From Crocodylus rhombifer (taxonomy: Eukaryota; Chordata; Crocodylia; Crocodylidae): a DNA stretch of 64,000 nucleotides. A program made the position numbers and the translations under genes. Under the pieces are notes generated by a model. That model saw only the letters and a program-made list of their open reading frames with translations. It did no database searches and was not told where the DNA came from. Below are positions 31,651 through 44,265 of the stretch, one piece after another (within the stretch, counting starts at the first letter, position 1; every line of letters begins with the position of its first letter). The stretch lies in contig JAVSML010000042.1 in the NCBI GenBank assembly GCA_038503035.1, forward strand, positions 1 to 64,000, read 5' to 3'.

Positions 31651-34600
31651 GGTAGGGGTGGAAATGGTCTAATTACATCAAATCTAAAACTTCATAACTT
31701 GAGAGACCAATTTAAAGTAACAGTGTCTGTAACAGTTGGTAAACTGCTTGCTATACAACAGGGAAAAATTATACTGGATTCTGCTTATTTTTCAGCTCTC
31801 AGTTATGTGAGAAGCCTTAAAATCTAGGAAACATTTAATCTCATATAGGTATCTATATAAAAAGCTAATGCAATAGGAGTCTTCCTAATATTTTTTTCCT
31901 TGGTATTGTCCAGTATAGGTAAACAAATGTCTCAGATGTTGCATGCTTGTCAGCTTTTCACTTTAATCAGTGGGATTAATGGGTGTAACTCCCTTGCTGT
32001 TAGCATTCAGTGTTGTTCAAACTCCGAAGTGTGGCTCAGCCAAAGATCTTGGAAGGCAGCACAAGCACTGTGGATGGATACAGAAAGTAAAAGTTTTGTT
32101 TTTTAAGTGAGAATTGGCAAGAGGTTTTTTTTCTCCCTTAATTAAAAATAGCTTTCTAATCAAAATTTGAATGATTGTTTTCAATAAGTTTTGGGAGGAT
32201 GTTGAAACTGAGAATTTGGATCAAACTAAAAAACAGGAAACAAACCCAAGGTAGTTTTTCAATTTTTGCAAATCATTTCATTCCATTCTCCTATCCCACC
32301 AACTGTGTGTGTTTGTTTTTTTTTTATTTTTTTTTTTTAAGAATAAGTTGGATCTAAAAAAAAAGTTGTTGACTATTTTGCAAGAAAACAAAAAATATTA
32401 TTTTTATTTTTAGTGCATCAGCTCTTGAATACCCGACCTGAAATGCCCCTTTTAACAGTCCGGACTTTCAGAAAATTCTCAGTTCTTCACTGCTGAAAAA
32501 TGACCGACCGCTCTTTAAAAGAAGAGCACAAAGAATCGAAGTGCTAAAAATTTGGAGCCATGAATGTGAGAAGCCAATTATGTGAGAATTTAAGGGGAAA
32601 AATGTTAGTAGAATAGAACCAAAAAATTACTAAAATGTTTTGAAAATCTTTAAACTGTAAGAGTGTATGTATACTGTAACTGTAAGAGTATATGTATATT
32701 CACAAGCAGATGACATTGAAAAATTGTTTCTAAGCAATGAAAAGATTAAACTTCTAAAAGATGACCAAACCACATGATGCCAGCTTAACAATGGTGTATG
32801 GAGCAATTCAAGCCATTAAAAAATTTTAAAAAAGCAAACAATTGAGAAGCTAAACGACCTGTGGCTTTGCTTGCACCAACAAAAAATGAAACTGGTAGTG
32901 CCGGTGAAAGATCAGTCAAAGTCAATGAGTAAACATGGTTGTCTAGCAAATGGCACCAGTTCTTCTGCCCTTTCATCAAAACGGTTTTGTACTTTTCATG
33001 GGAAATTTTTATTTTATTTTGGATTTGATGCAGCTTTTAAGTAGACGTGAGCGGTCCCTTCTAGCCCTATGTTACTAGAATCTGAGGATTTTTTTTTCTT
33101 TTTTAATGGTAGAATCAGATCCTGTAGTGCTACGGAGCTGAAATGGCTGCTACGTGTCTGTCTGACCTGCTTTGGCGCTCTGGAAGGCACGGTTGGGGCG
33201 TAGCAGACTGCTGTGACAATGGCCTGTCAAGTTCAAATTTTTAGAATAAGAAACCAATTTGGGAGCAGATGCCAGTGATTTAATGGAAATGCTTGTGCAT
33301 GAATGCTCCTACCTGTAGACACCACTCCAGGCCTTTTTTTTTTTTTTCAGTGGTGTTGTGGCCTAGGAAGACTAGACGTGTTCAGCAAAACACCAAGGAT
33401 ATGCTGTTTCTGAAGCAGAGATGCCTGTTTGCCCTTGGTAGGCTCTGCTGGATTTGTTTCTATCCCATAGCAAAGACTGCACCATGCTGAAGCCCTCATT
33501 TATTTTCTTCTTCCCAGGTGGCCCAGCCAAGTCTTTGCCTTGGATATACTAATCCATGATCTATTCAAGTTGAGAGTCCTCTTGTGCCTGGTGACTAGGA
33601 CTTAAAAGGCTCTGTTATGAATTCTTCTCTCTAGGAGAGAATTGGTTTAACCTTATCAAATGGAAGTGAAGTTTAAAATGACTGGATGTTTATTTGCTGA
33701 CAGGCAGGTGATGTCCTCTAGATTGACTGTCTCAGTGTGAACAAAGTGCTGTAGAACCAAATCATAACCTCGTGTTAGCCTTCAATCAAACCACATTAGG
33801 CTTTGGCAGTGAGGATAGTGTTTGGGCCTCCCTAGATGTATGCAGAGTTTTCTCATTTTGAAGTCTTATACAGTGATGGTATATTTGATATTTGCATAAT
33901 TCAAAGAGATGAATTCCTCCAAGAGCCACTGAAGACTTGATTTCATTAACTCGGGATTCAGCGATTCCCAGCGTCTCAAGCAGGTGGCAAATACCTTTAC
34001 TGTAAGCATACTTAAAGATTCATTTCTTTCTTTAATCAAGTGGCAAAATCCCACCCGAGGGAACCTGAATTGATTTTCTTTTTTTCTTCTCTTCAGAATG
34101 AATGCGGCAGACACCTTTTTCGGGTTAACTTCTTTTGGGAAATCTAAAGTTTAACCCTTATTTGTACGACAAATTAGCCGAGAAGAAAGCTAATGCTTTC
34201 TGCGTAACCTGCTTTAAAACCTGGGCAAGGTAGGGGGCTTGTAAACTGTAGAAGCTTGATCCTTTGGGTTTGGAAGATGAACTAATTATAATGAAAAGTA
34301 AGTGGATGGAAAACTTGCAGTGCATCACCTAGCCTGCGGTAACTGCTTATGTGCCTGATTTTATCCTGCAGTGTATGTAAGTTTATTTGGCGGACTTCAG
34401 CTCACAACAAAATAGAGGCAAGCTTCTGAGGATTAGCTTACTGTGAAGTAAGGCCGTACACATGAGCAGCTGACGTGCAATAAATCCCTTGCCCCAGTAA
34501 CAATTTTCATCTCATGCTCCGGTGTGTTGAATAGACAGAGCTACGCTAAAATAGTTACTGTGTGGTGGTGCATGCTGTAATTTGTGTGTGTTCTTGAACT

Positions 34601-35777
34601 CTCTCCAAGGTAAATAAGTTTAAAGTCCTTTTCTCCTTCAGCAGTTGTCAGAATAATGCTTTGTGGAAGCGGGCGCTGGGGAACCCTGGGCCGGATGTCA
34701 AGCTTGGCCACACAGCTTTGTGCCCTGGGTGCTGGAGGACCATAGCCCACCATCAAGCTATTAGCAGAAAATTGCTACGGCTAACTTTACACTAGCCCTT
34801 CAGTCTCTCTGACTTTGCACTCCTAGTGTGGAGACAGGGTAGAGCTTGGAAAAGCTCTGCCTCTTGAGTCCTCCCCTGGCATAAGGCTGGTTGTTGGTGG
34901 CTGGGATTAGATCTTAAAACTGGGGAGTGGGGGACCAGTGAGGAGTCATCAACTGATCTGGCGCTCTTGTGTAGAGATCTGATTTGTATAGTGCCTACCA
35001 TGGCCTGATCTGTGTCTTGGACTCCTAAAAGTTATAGTGCTCAAGTGAATTCTGCCTGCTTTTGATCAGATTTTTTTTTCTCCTCTCTTTCCAACTTACT
35101 TCCTTTGCATCAGAATTTTGTTTCGCTCTCTCTCCCCTTCAAAATACCAGTTTTCACTTCAGATTTCTCCTATGTTAGTTGAAGCTGATAGCTTGACCCT
35201 GTAGTCATTCCTGCTTCTCAGAAACACTTCTCAGAGCTCTCATCAAAAACAGAACACTCTGTTCAATTCTAATGGAGAGCTCATCTGCTCTTTTAAAAGA
35301 ATATATTTATTTTCCTAGAAATGATGTGTGACACCTATTTTCTGCTTCCCTTTAACCTAGAATACAAAACATTTCCTAGTGACGGTGTCTTTAACCTGCT
35401 CCCTCACTCTACCTCCTTTCCAGCTTCTACCACAAAAAATAAAGTAACAACTTTGCTTGAAACATTTTGAAAGAAATTTCACCAAAAGTGCCTTGGTATC
35501 CAGGTTGGCTCCTCCAAAATAGAGGGGAGTTTTTCCAACGATCTTCCATCACAAATTAAAATATGCCTTTCTTTTATATTTGACATGCTTCCTTCAAGTG
35601 TTCTGGCTATCAGGCCGGTGTCCTGTACTGCTTTTTATGTCACTTGTCTGCCACACTAACCTGCTTCAGTTTTCAGCAAAATGGCTCTTGACTGTCGTCA
35701 GTGAACCAGTTTCAGAAGACAAAATATTCACTTCAAGTAAAATCCTGTCTTGCCCTTTTTTCTAGTGCTTGGGACCG
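31651..35777. other. Long non-coding intron stretch
   Basis: AT-rich with T-runs at about 32317-32338 and 33328-33340. A direct pair ctgtaagagt(g/a)tatgta near 32655 and 32679 is a local duplication. ggtcccttctagccctatg near 33053 may be a remnant CR1 tail. No exon supported. Confidence 0.4.
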
Positions 35778-37290
35778 TTTCATAGACATTAGGGCTGGAA
35801 GGGACCTTGGAAGATCGAGTCCAGCCCCCCGCCCAAAGGGCAGGAAGTCAGCTGGGGTCATAGGATCCCAGCAAGATAAGCATCCAGTTTACTCTTGAAG
35901 GTGTTCAATGTAGGTGCTTGAACCACCTCCGCTGGCAGACTGTTCCAGACCTTGGGGGCTCGGACAGTAAAGAAAATCTTCCTTATGTCCAGCCTGAAAT
36001 GGTCTTGCAGGAGTTTATGACCATTCGACCTCATCATCCCTTGGGGTGCTCTGGTGAACAAATGTTCCACCAGATCCTGGTGGTCACCCCTGATAAACTT
36101 ATAGGTGGCCATCAGATCACCCCTGAGCCTGCGCTTTTCCAGGCTGAAAAGTCCCATGGCTCTCAGCCTCTCATCATAGGTCTGTTTTCCTGACCTCTGA
36201 TCATGCGCGTGGCTCTTCTCTGCACTCTCTCAAGCTTCTCCACATCCTTTTTGAATTGTGGAGCCCAAAACTGGATGCAGTACTCCAGCTGCGGCCTCAC
36301 CAAGGCCGAGTACAGGGGGAGAATGACGTCCTGGGATTTGCTCGAGAAGCATCTATGGATGCAAGCCAGCATTTTGGTTGCTTTAGTAGCTGCAGCATCG
36401 CATTGCAGGCTCATGTTCATCTTGAGGTCAATGATGACCCCCAAGTCTCTTTCTTCCATAGTGCTAGCCCGTGTAGCACTGCCGAGCCTATAAGGATGCT
36501 GCAGGTTTTTCCTCCCAAAGTGGAGAACCTTGCATTTTTTCAGTGTTAAACACCATTAGGTTCTTGTCCGCCCATTTGCTGAGCCTGTCCAGGTCAGGCT
36601 GGATCACCCACCTGTCTTCTGGTGTGGGAGCTTTGCCCCAAAGTTTGGTGTCATGGGCGAACTTGGCCAGTTGGCTCCTGGCTCCAATGTCCACGTCATT
36701 ACTGAAGATGTTGAACAGTATGGGTCCAAGGACAGAGCCTTGGTGGACCCCACTGGTCACAGGGCACCATGATGAGTGACTGCCATCTATTACTACCTTC
36801 TGGGTCTGATCGTGGAGCCAATTTCCCAGCCAGCAGATCATGGTGGACCCAAGGCCACAATTGGCCAGTTTCTCCAAGAGGTGATCATGGGATACCAGAC
36901 CGAAGGCTTTTTTGAAGTCAAGATATATGACATCAATCTCTTCTCCCTTGTCCAGGTGATAGGTCACCTAGTCATAAAAGGAAATGACCAAGCAAGACCT
37001 ACCCACAACAAACCCATGCTGGCTATCCCTCAGGGTGTTGGCGTCAACGAGTCCATTAAGGATGGCCTCTTTTAATAAGCTTTTCTAAGATGTTTCCTGG
37101 GATAGAGGTCAGGCTGATGGGCTGTAGTTTGCCAGATCCGCTTTCCTCCCTTTCTTGAAAATAGGCACCACATTGGCCTTCTTCCAGTCTTCGGGCACTA
37201 CACCAGAGCACCAGGAGGTCTCAAAGATCCGTGCCAGAGGCTGGGCTATGATGCTTATAGCATCATTTCCCTCCAGAAGCCTGGAAATTG
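35778..37290 (-). mobile_element. CR1 LINE, minus strand, reverse transcriptase to 3' end
   Basis: The 3' end is at 35778 (tttcatagacattagggctg, reverse). Minus-strand frames 36488-36967, 36163-36459 and 35858-36157 together encode IDVIYLDFKKAFGLVSHDHL (motif A intact), GVHQGSVLGPILFNIF (motif B, usual PQG changed to HQG), LAKFAHDTKLWG (motif C FADD changed to FAHD), DLGVIIDLKMNMSLQCDA and RPQLEYCIQFWAPQFKKDV. It is same-type but less broken than the copy at 896-3938. It is 5'-truncated near 37290. Confidence 0.9.
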
Positions 37291-37734
37291 CAAAGATGGA
37301 TGGAAAGTCTCAGAACTAGCTACAGAGGGAAGTAAGAGTGTATTGTGGCTCTGCTGGCTACTGGGCTTTTTGAGCCAGGTAGTACCTTGGAAGGCAGGGC
37401 AGTAGTGTTATTGGATCACACCTGCAGACTTGCTTGGGGACGCCACCTGAAGAGTAGCTGTCCTGGTGCTCCGTGCAGAGAGCTCAGTTGGGTTTTGCCC
37501 TCCATTGTCTCGAGGAAGGAAGCACAACCTCAAGCATTATTCCCCTTGGTAACAGTTCAGAAAAGTCCTTGTCATTATTCCTTGTTCTTTGTCTTCCTCC
37601 TGCTCTCTTGGGTGTCAAAAATCATCATCCTTCAGGGAAATAGCAGTAGATGATTTTCTCTTCATTGTAGTGGCTGGTCATTGGGAATGGCTCTTGTAGA
37701 GCACTGTGAACCTCTCCATTACTATCCTTCTAGC
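37291..37734. other. Non-coding intron sequence
   Basis: No repeat or exon recognised. Confidence 0.4.
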
Positions 37735-38931
37735 GCAAGGGTGGGCAAAATACAGCCCACTGTGCCTTTCCATCCAGATTGCGGGGCCCCTTCATAAACT
37801 GGAAAAATTTATCCTGGATCTTGACCCTGGGATGCTCCTCTGCAAGCTGGTGCCTCCATACAGCAGACTCCGGCTGTGAAGAAACCACCCTCTACCCCAG
37901 CCTGGATTCACCCACCCCAAACCTGCCTGGCAAAGGCTTTTGCCTGGTGACCTTGTGGCTGTTTCCCAGCCCTCCCTCCTTGCAAGAGGTGGAAATTCAA
38001 GTAAGAGTCCCACTGGGCCAGGGGCTCCCATTGGGGGAAGGGGCCAGGAGCACAGAGGGCCATGTAGTGTGGAGCTAGGCTGGGCTGGCACTGCACACTG
38101 CAGGAGCATGGAAGCTGCGCACCGTGGGGCTGGGCTTTGCTGGGCTGGCTCTGCATGCTGCTGTTACATATGGCCAGGAACTCAGCTGGGAGGTGGGAGT
38201 TGCTTGCTAAGGGGCTGGGCAGGGCTGGCCCCACTTGCTGCTATCACATGCAACTCCAGGGCCTCTGAGGATACCCCCTTCCCCACCTCCACACCCCCTA
38301 TGCCCACCCATACACCCTCACACATGCCCCCTCAACACAATATACATGTGTAAGACTGTATTTTGAACTATTATGCAATTCTCTCTGTAGATACTATGCC
38401 AACACAAGTCAGGACAAAAATATTCTTTGAAATAAAATTAAAATAAGTTATACTAGACATTTGATTTTTAGTATAAAATCTGTTATTGGGAGATTTTTTT
38501 TCTAGTTCCAAGATGGCATCAGGCTAGACATCAGGAGGCTCAAACTAGCCATCAAGAGGTGCTACTTCACAGTCAGGGCGGCTAGGATCTGGAACCAACT
38601 TCCAAGAGAAGTGGTGCTGGCTCCTACCCTGGGGTAGGCTGGATGAACACCTTGCTGGGGTCATTTGACCCCAGTAGTTTTTCCTGCCATGGCAGGGGGT
38701 CAGACTTGATGATCTGCTCAGGTCCCTTCTGACCCTACCAACTATGAAACTATGGTAACTCCCCCAAGGAGTACTTTTTGGGGCAGGGGGAGGGACTTCA
38801 GGTGGCAAAAGTTAGGGGTGGGACTTCAGATCCCAAGGTGATGACCAAGGGATGGGGCTACCCTTGGAGCCTTCAGCAGTTCACCAGAACTCGTTAAGCG
38901 GCCCTCCAGCCAAAAGAATTGCCTATCCCTG
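37735..38931. mobile_element. hAT-like element (CAGGGATGGGCAA type) containing a CR1 tail
   Basis: The left end is caagggtgggcaaaatacag. The right end is aattgcctatccctg, whose reverse complement cagggataggcaatt matches it. The interior is GC-rich, then AT-rich, with a CR1 3' fragment at 38515-38757. Flanking 8-mers (ttctagcg and ttgtggag) agree at only about 5 positions, so the target duplication is not convincing. The element at 61680-62360 shares the terminus type. Confidence 0.6.
38515..38757 (+). mobile_element. CR1 3' fragment
   Basis: aggtgctacttcacagtcag, ggatctggaaccaacttcca, then tgatctgctcaggtcccttc and accaactatgaaactatg form a CR1 3' UTR and tail. It nearly matches 41646-41852, so it belongs to the same CR1 subfamily. 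Confidence 0.85.
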
Positions 38932-40227
38932 TTGTGGAGTGAGTGCTCAGCATATAGTGATCAAAGTTCCTGTTCTAGGAACTGAGTGTCTTCACACACA
39001 GCAGGGTAGAGCCTCAGCAGGAGATGGCAGGTTGGATTTTGTCTGGAAAGTACCATTTTATTTATCTCTGCTGGAGACCATCATCTCTTTGTGTGCATGG
39101 ATTCTTGTAGGTTCGGCAAAGGTACTTCAGGTCTGGTCCTCAACCAAGATGAGCATGAGCCTACTTGTGCTTTAGGAATGGCAACTTTATTCTCTAGAGG
39201 TACCAGTCCTTCATTTGTAAACTGCAGGGAAGGACTTATTACAATGCACACTAGGAACTGGAATTAGTCTGTCAGTCCACTTCAAACAGCTCATTGACTA
39301 GCCATCAAACACTAACAACTTTCAACCCAGTCCAGGCCGGAATGAATTGAAAACAGTGACCTAGAGGTGACAAGCTTCATATCTCTTTGCATAACCCTGA
39401 ACAATCCAGTCTGCCTGACCTGTGACTGTATTCTTTAGTAACTATTTTCTGCTTGGCTTTCCCATTATTAATATATCAAAGTTCTAATAACTTTTGTTCC
39501 ATGCTTTTGATGAAAATTAACAGCCAGGAAAAAATCTGTGCTTTAAAGTGAAAGTCAATGCTTTTGATCTGAGGACTGATGTTCCACAAGCGGGGTTGAA
39601 ACAATAATCTCATGATAGCTCCTTAAAATAGAAAAGTTCCCTAGTGAATGAATATAAATGAATGAACATTCACTTGCACTTTTTTGTAGGTTACTAAAGC
39701 TAATTAACATTAGGTACCACAATTTATTTAAAGAAACAGAGTAATTGTTCACTTCCCATCCCAAGAACATGGAATTTATTTATTGCTCTGATTTGTGTGT
39801 GTGTGTTTGTTTTTGTTTTGTTTTATGTGTATCCTTGAAATAACATTGGGGCTCTTGTTTTGTCTTTAAGATTTTTTTTGCAATTTAGTAGTTTTCAGTG
39901 TATAAGCAGGGAAGAAAAAAAATGGACGCCATTATAGAAATTCAACAAACGAGTCCCCCCTGTCTTTTCTAAAAAGGAAACAAGCTGAATCAGATACGAG
40001 TAAAATAATCTATCATAGTTTGGGGGTGATATAAATAGCTTGATATTCAGGATCATTAAAAAATAATACTGTTTATCGCAACAGAATAGCTCTTCCATTA
40101 TGATCTAAAATGGATTAACCTATTTACCTTTTATTATGATTCTTCTTTGGGACTAAATTGGCTTCAATAGAACTACATGTGGATCAGGGTATGTGTTCCT
40201 GGGAGCAAGACTTCATTGCAACAAAAT
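38932..40227. other. Non-coding intron sequence
   Basis: AT-rich; a (GT)n-like tract lies near 39797. No exon supported. Confidence 0.4.
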
Positions 40228-41852
40228 GAAGGTGTCATGGGTAGCAGGGGAGGCGCACCCAGACCGAGGGTCAGGGAGGATCTAGTCAGGGAACTGCTGG
40301 AGGGACTGGATGTATTTAAATCAGCTGGTCTGGATGATCTCCATCCCCGAGTGATGAGGGAATTAGCTGAGGTCACTGAGGGACCCCTGGCACGGCTGTA
40401 CGAGCACTGGTGGTGCTCTGGTGTGGTGCTGGAGGACTGGAAGAGGGCCAACGTGGTGCCGATCTTCAAAAAAGGGGGGAAGGAGGACCCTGGAAACTAT
40501 AGGCCAGTTAGTCTTACCTCAATCCTGGGAAATTTTTTTGAGAGAATTATCCTAGTGTATATCCACAAGGGGCCAGCAGGGCAGGTTATGCTTAGGGACA
40601 ACCAACATGGGTTCATTAGAGGCAGGTCCTGTCAGACCAACCTGGTGGCCTTCTACAACCAGGTCACCAAATCCTTAGATTCAGGGGTAGCAGTGGACAT
40701 AGTCTTCCTGGACTTTAGGAAGGCCTTTGACACTGTCTCTCACTGCATCCTCATCAAAAAACCAGGGGACTGTGGTGTTGACACCTACACAGTCGAATAG
40801 GTCACCAACTGGCTGGAGGGCCGGACCCAGAGAGTAGCGGTTAATGGGTCTTATTCGACCTGGAGGGATGTGGGTAGCGGGGTCCCCCAGGGCTCGGTCC
40901 TCGGGCCTGCACTGTTCAACATCTTCATCAGCAACTTGGACAAGGGGGTAAAAAGCACCCTGTTCAAACTCGCAGATGACACTAAGATGTGGGGAGAAGT
41001 TAGCATGCTAGAAGGGAGGAATAGGCTACAATCGGACCTAGACAGGTTACAGGGGTGGGTGGACGAGACTAGGATGGGATTCGACACTGACAAGTGCCAG
41101 GTGATTCACCTGGGAAGGACGAACCAGCAGCATACCTACAGGCTGGGAAATTCCCTTCTCATCAGTGCAGAGGCAGAAAAAGATCTTGGAGTCATCATTG
41201 ACTCCAAGATGAACATGTGCCAGCAGTGTGGGGAGGCAGTCAGGAAGGCCAACCACACCTTGTCATGCATCCACAGATGCATCTCGAGCAGGTCCAGGGA
41301 GGTGATCCTCCCCCTCTATGCGGCACTGGTCAGGCCGCAGCTGGACCACTGCGTCCAGTTCTGGGCGCCGCACTTCAAGAGGAATGTGGACAACGTGGAG
41401 AGGGTCCAGTGGAGGCCACTCGCATGATCAGGGCCAGCAGGGAAGGCCTTATGAGGAAAGGCTATAGGACCTGAATCTGTTCAGCCTCCACAAAAGAAGG
41501 CTGAGGGGGGATCTGGTGGCCTGTTACAAACTAGTCAGAGGGGACCAGCAGGTGTTAGGGGAGTCCCTGTTCCCACAAGCACTACCAGGAGTGACAGGAA
41601 ATAAGTCACAAGCTGGCAGAGGGTAAGTTCAGACTAGATATCAGGAGGTGCTACTTCACAGTCAGGGCGGCTAGGATCTGGAACCAACTTCCAAGAGAAG
41701 TGGTGCTGGCTTTTACCCTGGGGGTCTTGAAGAGGAGGCTAGATGAACACCTTGCTGGGGTCGTTTGGCCCCAGTGCTCTTTCCTGCCACGGCAGGGGGT
41801 TGGACTCTGATCTGCTCAGGTCCCTTCCGATCCTACCTACTATGAGATTATG
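40228..41852 (+). mobile_element. CR1 LINE, relatively young, reverse transcriptase to 3' end
   Basis: It is 5'-truncated within ORF2 and ends with the CR1 tail tcctacctactatgagatta. Its sequence is close to the minus-strand copy at 5634-6905 and to the tail at 38515-38757. The coding part is described separately. Short tail-only fragments of the same kind occur at 42391-42432. Confidence 0.92.
40230..41427 (+). pseudogene. CR1 ORF2 reverse transcriptase, one amber codon and one late frameshift
   Basis: One reading frame runs through the whole segment except for a single in-frame tag at 40798-40800, where related copies suggest a tryptophan. Motifs in order: GNYRPVSLTSILGN, FIRGRSCQTNLVAFYNQ, VDIVFLDFRKAFDTVSH (motif A Asp kept), SGVPQGSVLGPALFNIF (motif B intact), [10 protein letters not shown] (motif C with both Asp), DLGVIIDSKMNM and VRPQLDHCVQFWAPHF. 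A frameshift near 41408 moves the tail into the frame 41217-41474 (ATRMIRASREGL). The endonuclease part is absent. It is the best preserved polymerase in the window, yet not functional as it stands. Confidence 0.88.
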
Positions 41853-42937
41853 AGCACCCTGCATTCCCCTCACAAAAAAGAGCTCAAGGAGCTCCACAGA
41901 ACTTGACTAGCTTTTTTTTAGCTGCTCCTGATCTCAGATATTTTTATACTCTTTTTATAGAGAGCTGCTTCTTCATGCATGCCCTTCTTCATGTCACTTG
42001 ACAGTGTGTTGGGCAGCCTCCCCCTGCTGCTGCTCCCCTTCTCCGTACCACCGCACATACCCACACAAACTACTTCAGGGCTTGGGGCTTAGACATCCTG
42101 GTTATAGCCCATATGATCCCCTTACCTACTTTGAACGTGTGCATTTGTGACTGTCTTACTACTTCATCTCTCCTGCATGGACCAATGCCCACTCCAATCT
42201 GATTTAACCCTTTTGAGTCCAAGTGGGCAGCAGTACAAAACTGAAAAGGGGAACCATATGGTAAGGATGGTGCTGAGTTGATCACAATTTCCTTTAACAG
42301 CTATCACCTGGCTGAGCTATTACAGGATTTCCATGTTGCATTAGATGCATTTTAAAGTCTGTATTTTCTCTCTTTAGTTTGAAATGTGCTGTGTTTCCCT
42401 TCTGACCCTACCAACTATGAAATCTATGAAATGTAATATCCCTCTATTAGTCTTTAATCTAGCCAGAACATATCCTCTGATTGTTAGCTCATGTTTCCAC
42501 ATTTCATTACTGTTACCCATGTTTGGTAGTTTCAAGGAAGCATAAATGAGCCTACTTGTGCTTCAATAGCATCTTCAGTTTGCAATGTAGATATTTGGTT
42601 TACACTTCTTGAGGTTCAAATCTAGTTCTCCCTCCTCGTCTCCTTCCTCTATCCTAGCCAGATAATGAAATGGGAAAAGATTTCTGGACCCCAGGTTTGA
42701 TGCTGTTGGAACACTTATGATGCTATTAACTAACTGCAATTCCCTGAAGTAGAGCTATGTGTTGCCCTCCGCAGAGATGTACTGGTGTATGGGCTGACAG
42801 TGGAAAACCATAGACCTAAGCTTCTCTTGCGGGCCGTGTAACATCTCATCTCTCCTCTTAGTTGTCTTTATATTGCTACTGTCGTGCTGACTTTCCTAAG
42901 TGATGCAAATCTGTGCAAAAACATTTAATAGGCATTG
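41853..42937. other. Non-coding intron sequence
   Basis: Contains a tiny CR1 tail at 42391-42432 (cttctgaccctaccaactat). Otherwise nothing recognised. Confidence 0.4.
42391..42432 (+). mobile_element. CR1 tail-only fragment
   Basis: tcccttctgaccctaccaac followed by tatgaaatctatgaaat, the same text as the CR1 tail near 38730. Confidence 0.65.
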
Positions 42938-42945
42938 GTCTGAAC

Positions 42946-43175
42946 CAGTCTGATTTGCAAAGGATGTGCCTTGAGAGTGATGGAAAGGCGCTATGACATC
43001 CTTTTGTGTGAAGAGATAAATGCTCTCTTCCCCTGTCTAGCACCTGGCACTTGCCCCAGCTACTCGAGCAGCACCTGTGGCTGCTCTTATCCTTTTTCAG
43101 GCATAGGGGTGAAGCGTGCTGCCATCATTAATCCAAAAAAGTGTGTTCCAGGTATCACAAATTTGGGAAACACTG
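42946..43175. mobile_element. Small hAT-like element with perfect 8-bp target duplication
   Basis: It starts cagtctgatttgcaaagg and ends atttgggaaacactg, whose reverse complement is cagtgtttcccaaat. The 8-base gtctgaac flanks it exactly on both sides (42938-42945 and 43176-43183). It is 230 bases long with no coding content. Confidence 0.8.
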
Positions 43176-43183
43176 GTCTGAAC

Positions 43184-44119
43184 TAATTTCTTAGGCACTT
43201 TAGATGGCTTCCATATTTTATTTCTCCCCTTGCTGATTTTTAAGGCATTGGGGTGTTCGATTCAGGTTTTACACAGCCGTCCCTTTAAATTCGACTCCAG
43301 TGTACTTCATAGGTCTGAATGAATTAAGGTGCCATTGTAGTGTTGACAATTTTATACTTGGGATGTTTAATTCCCTTTACCTGCTACTGACTTTCTGGGC
43401 CATGTAAAACTATGCACTGAATCAGATGTTTCAGCAGCTCTAATATCCTTAAACACATTATTAATTTAGACGTAATAAGACAGTTTTACATTAAGGACCA
43501 ATTCAATATGAAAAAACATATTTAAGGATTAATAACTTGCTGATATGCATCTCTAGCCAAAATAAATGAAACTATCAACATGATTTCAGGCAGACTAGGG
43601 AGATTCAGTATTAAGTCTGTCTTCCCACTGGAGCACATACATAAACTTGCAAACATTAATGAGAGTTTATTTGTGCACTGATGGAAGAACATATGCCACT
43701 TAAACAGGCTGGGGGGAAAATCAAGGGCAGCTTCTTTTTGAAAGTTGCCTCTCCGAGACAATTTAACGTAAGCGTAAAATTATTGCAGACCAGGCAAAAA
43801 GGTCTGCATCTGGTGAACTTCAGAGTAAAGTTGAATTTTGCTCTCAGGCCAGCTGTAAAAAAAAAAAAAAAGAAAAGAAAAGAAAAAAAAAATATATATA
43901 TAACTATGTTCTAAAAGTACTGATCAAATTCACAACTAAGACATAGTTCTAGTTGCATTAATAAATTGAAAGGAAAAAAAACCCCAATCCCAGCAGCAGA
44001 TGGACACAACTCAGGATTGTCAGCCTCTAGTGAAGGCCTCTGTCTAGAACGGACCACTTTAGATTGAATGCCCTGAGCACAGGGTCGTGCATTCAAAGCA
44101 ATTTCGCATATGCATCTTG
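43184..44119. other. Non-coding intron sequence
   Basis: Includes an A-rich and (TA)n stretch at 43857-43902. No exon supported. Confidence 0.4.
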
Positions 44120-44265
44120 TTGTAACTATTTATATTACAGCAGGGCTCAGGACTGTTGTTGTATTCGCATAGAAAGACCCATAGTAGAAGACCATCCCTG
44201 TCTTGAAGACTACTTTCTAAATAAACAGGACAAGCAAAAAAGATGGCGAGGAAGTATCACAGTTT
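44120..44265 (+). repeat. Possible old interspersed repeat
   Basis: tttatattacagcagggctc ... gaccatccctgtcttgaag ... ctaaataaacaggacaagca resembles a common amniote repeat (word order: multi-T, gggctc, agaca-gtccctg, taaataagacaag). It is diverged and the family is not named. Confidence 0.3.

Noticed and set aside
37735..38931. Target duplication for the hAT-like element here
   Set aside because: Flanking 8-mers match at only about five positions, no better than weak chance.
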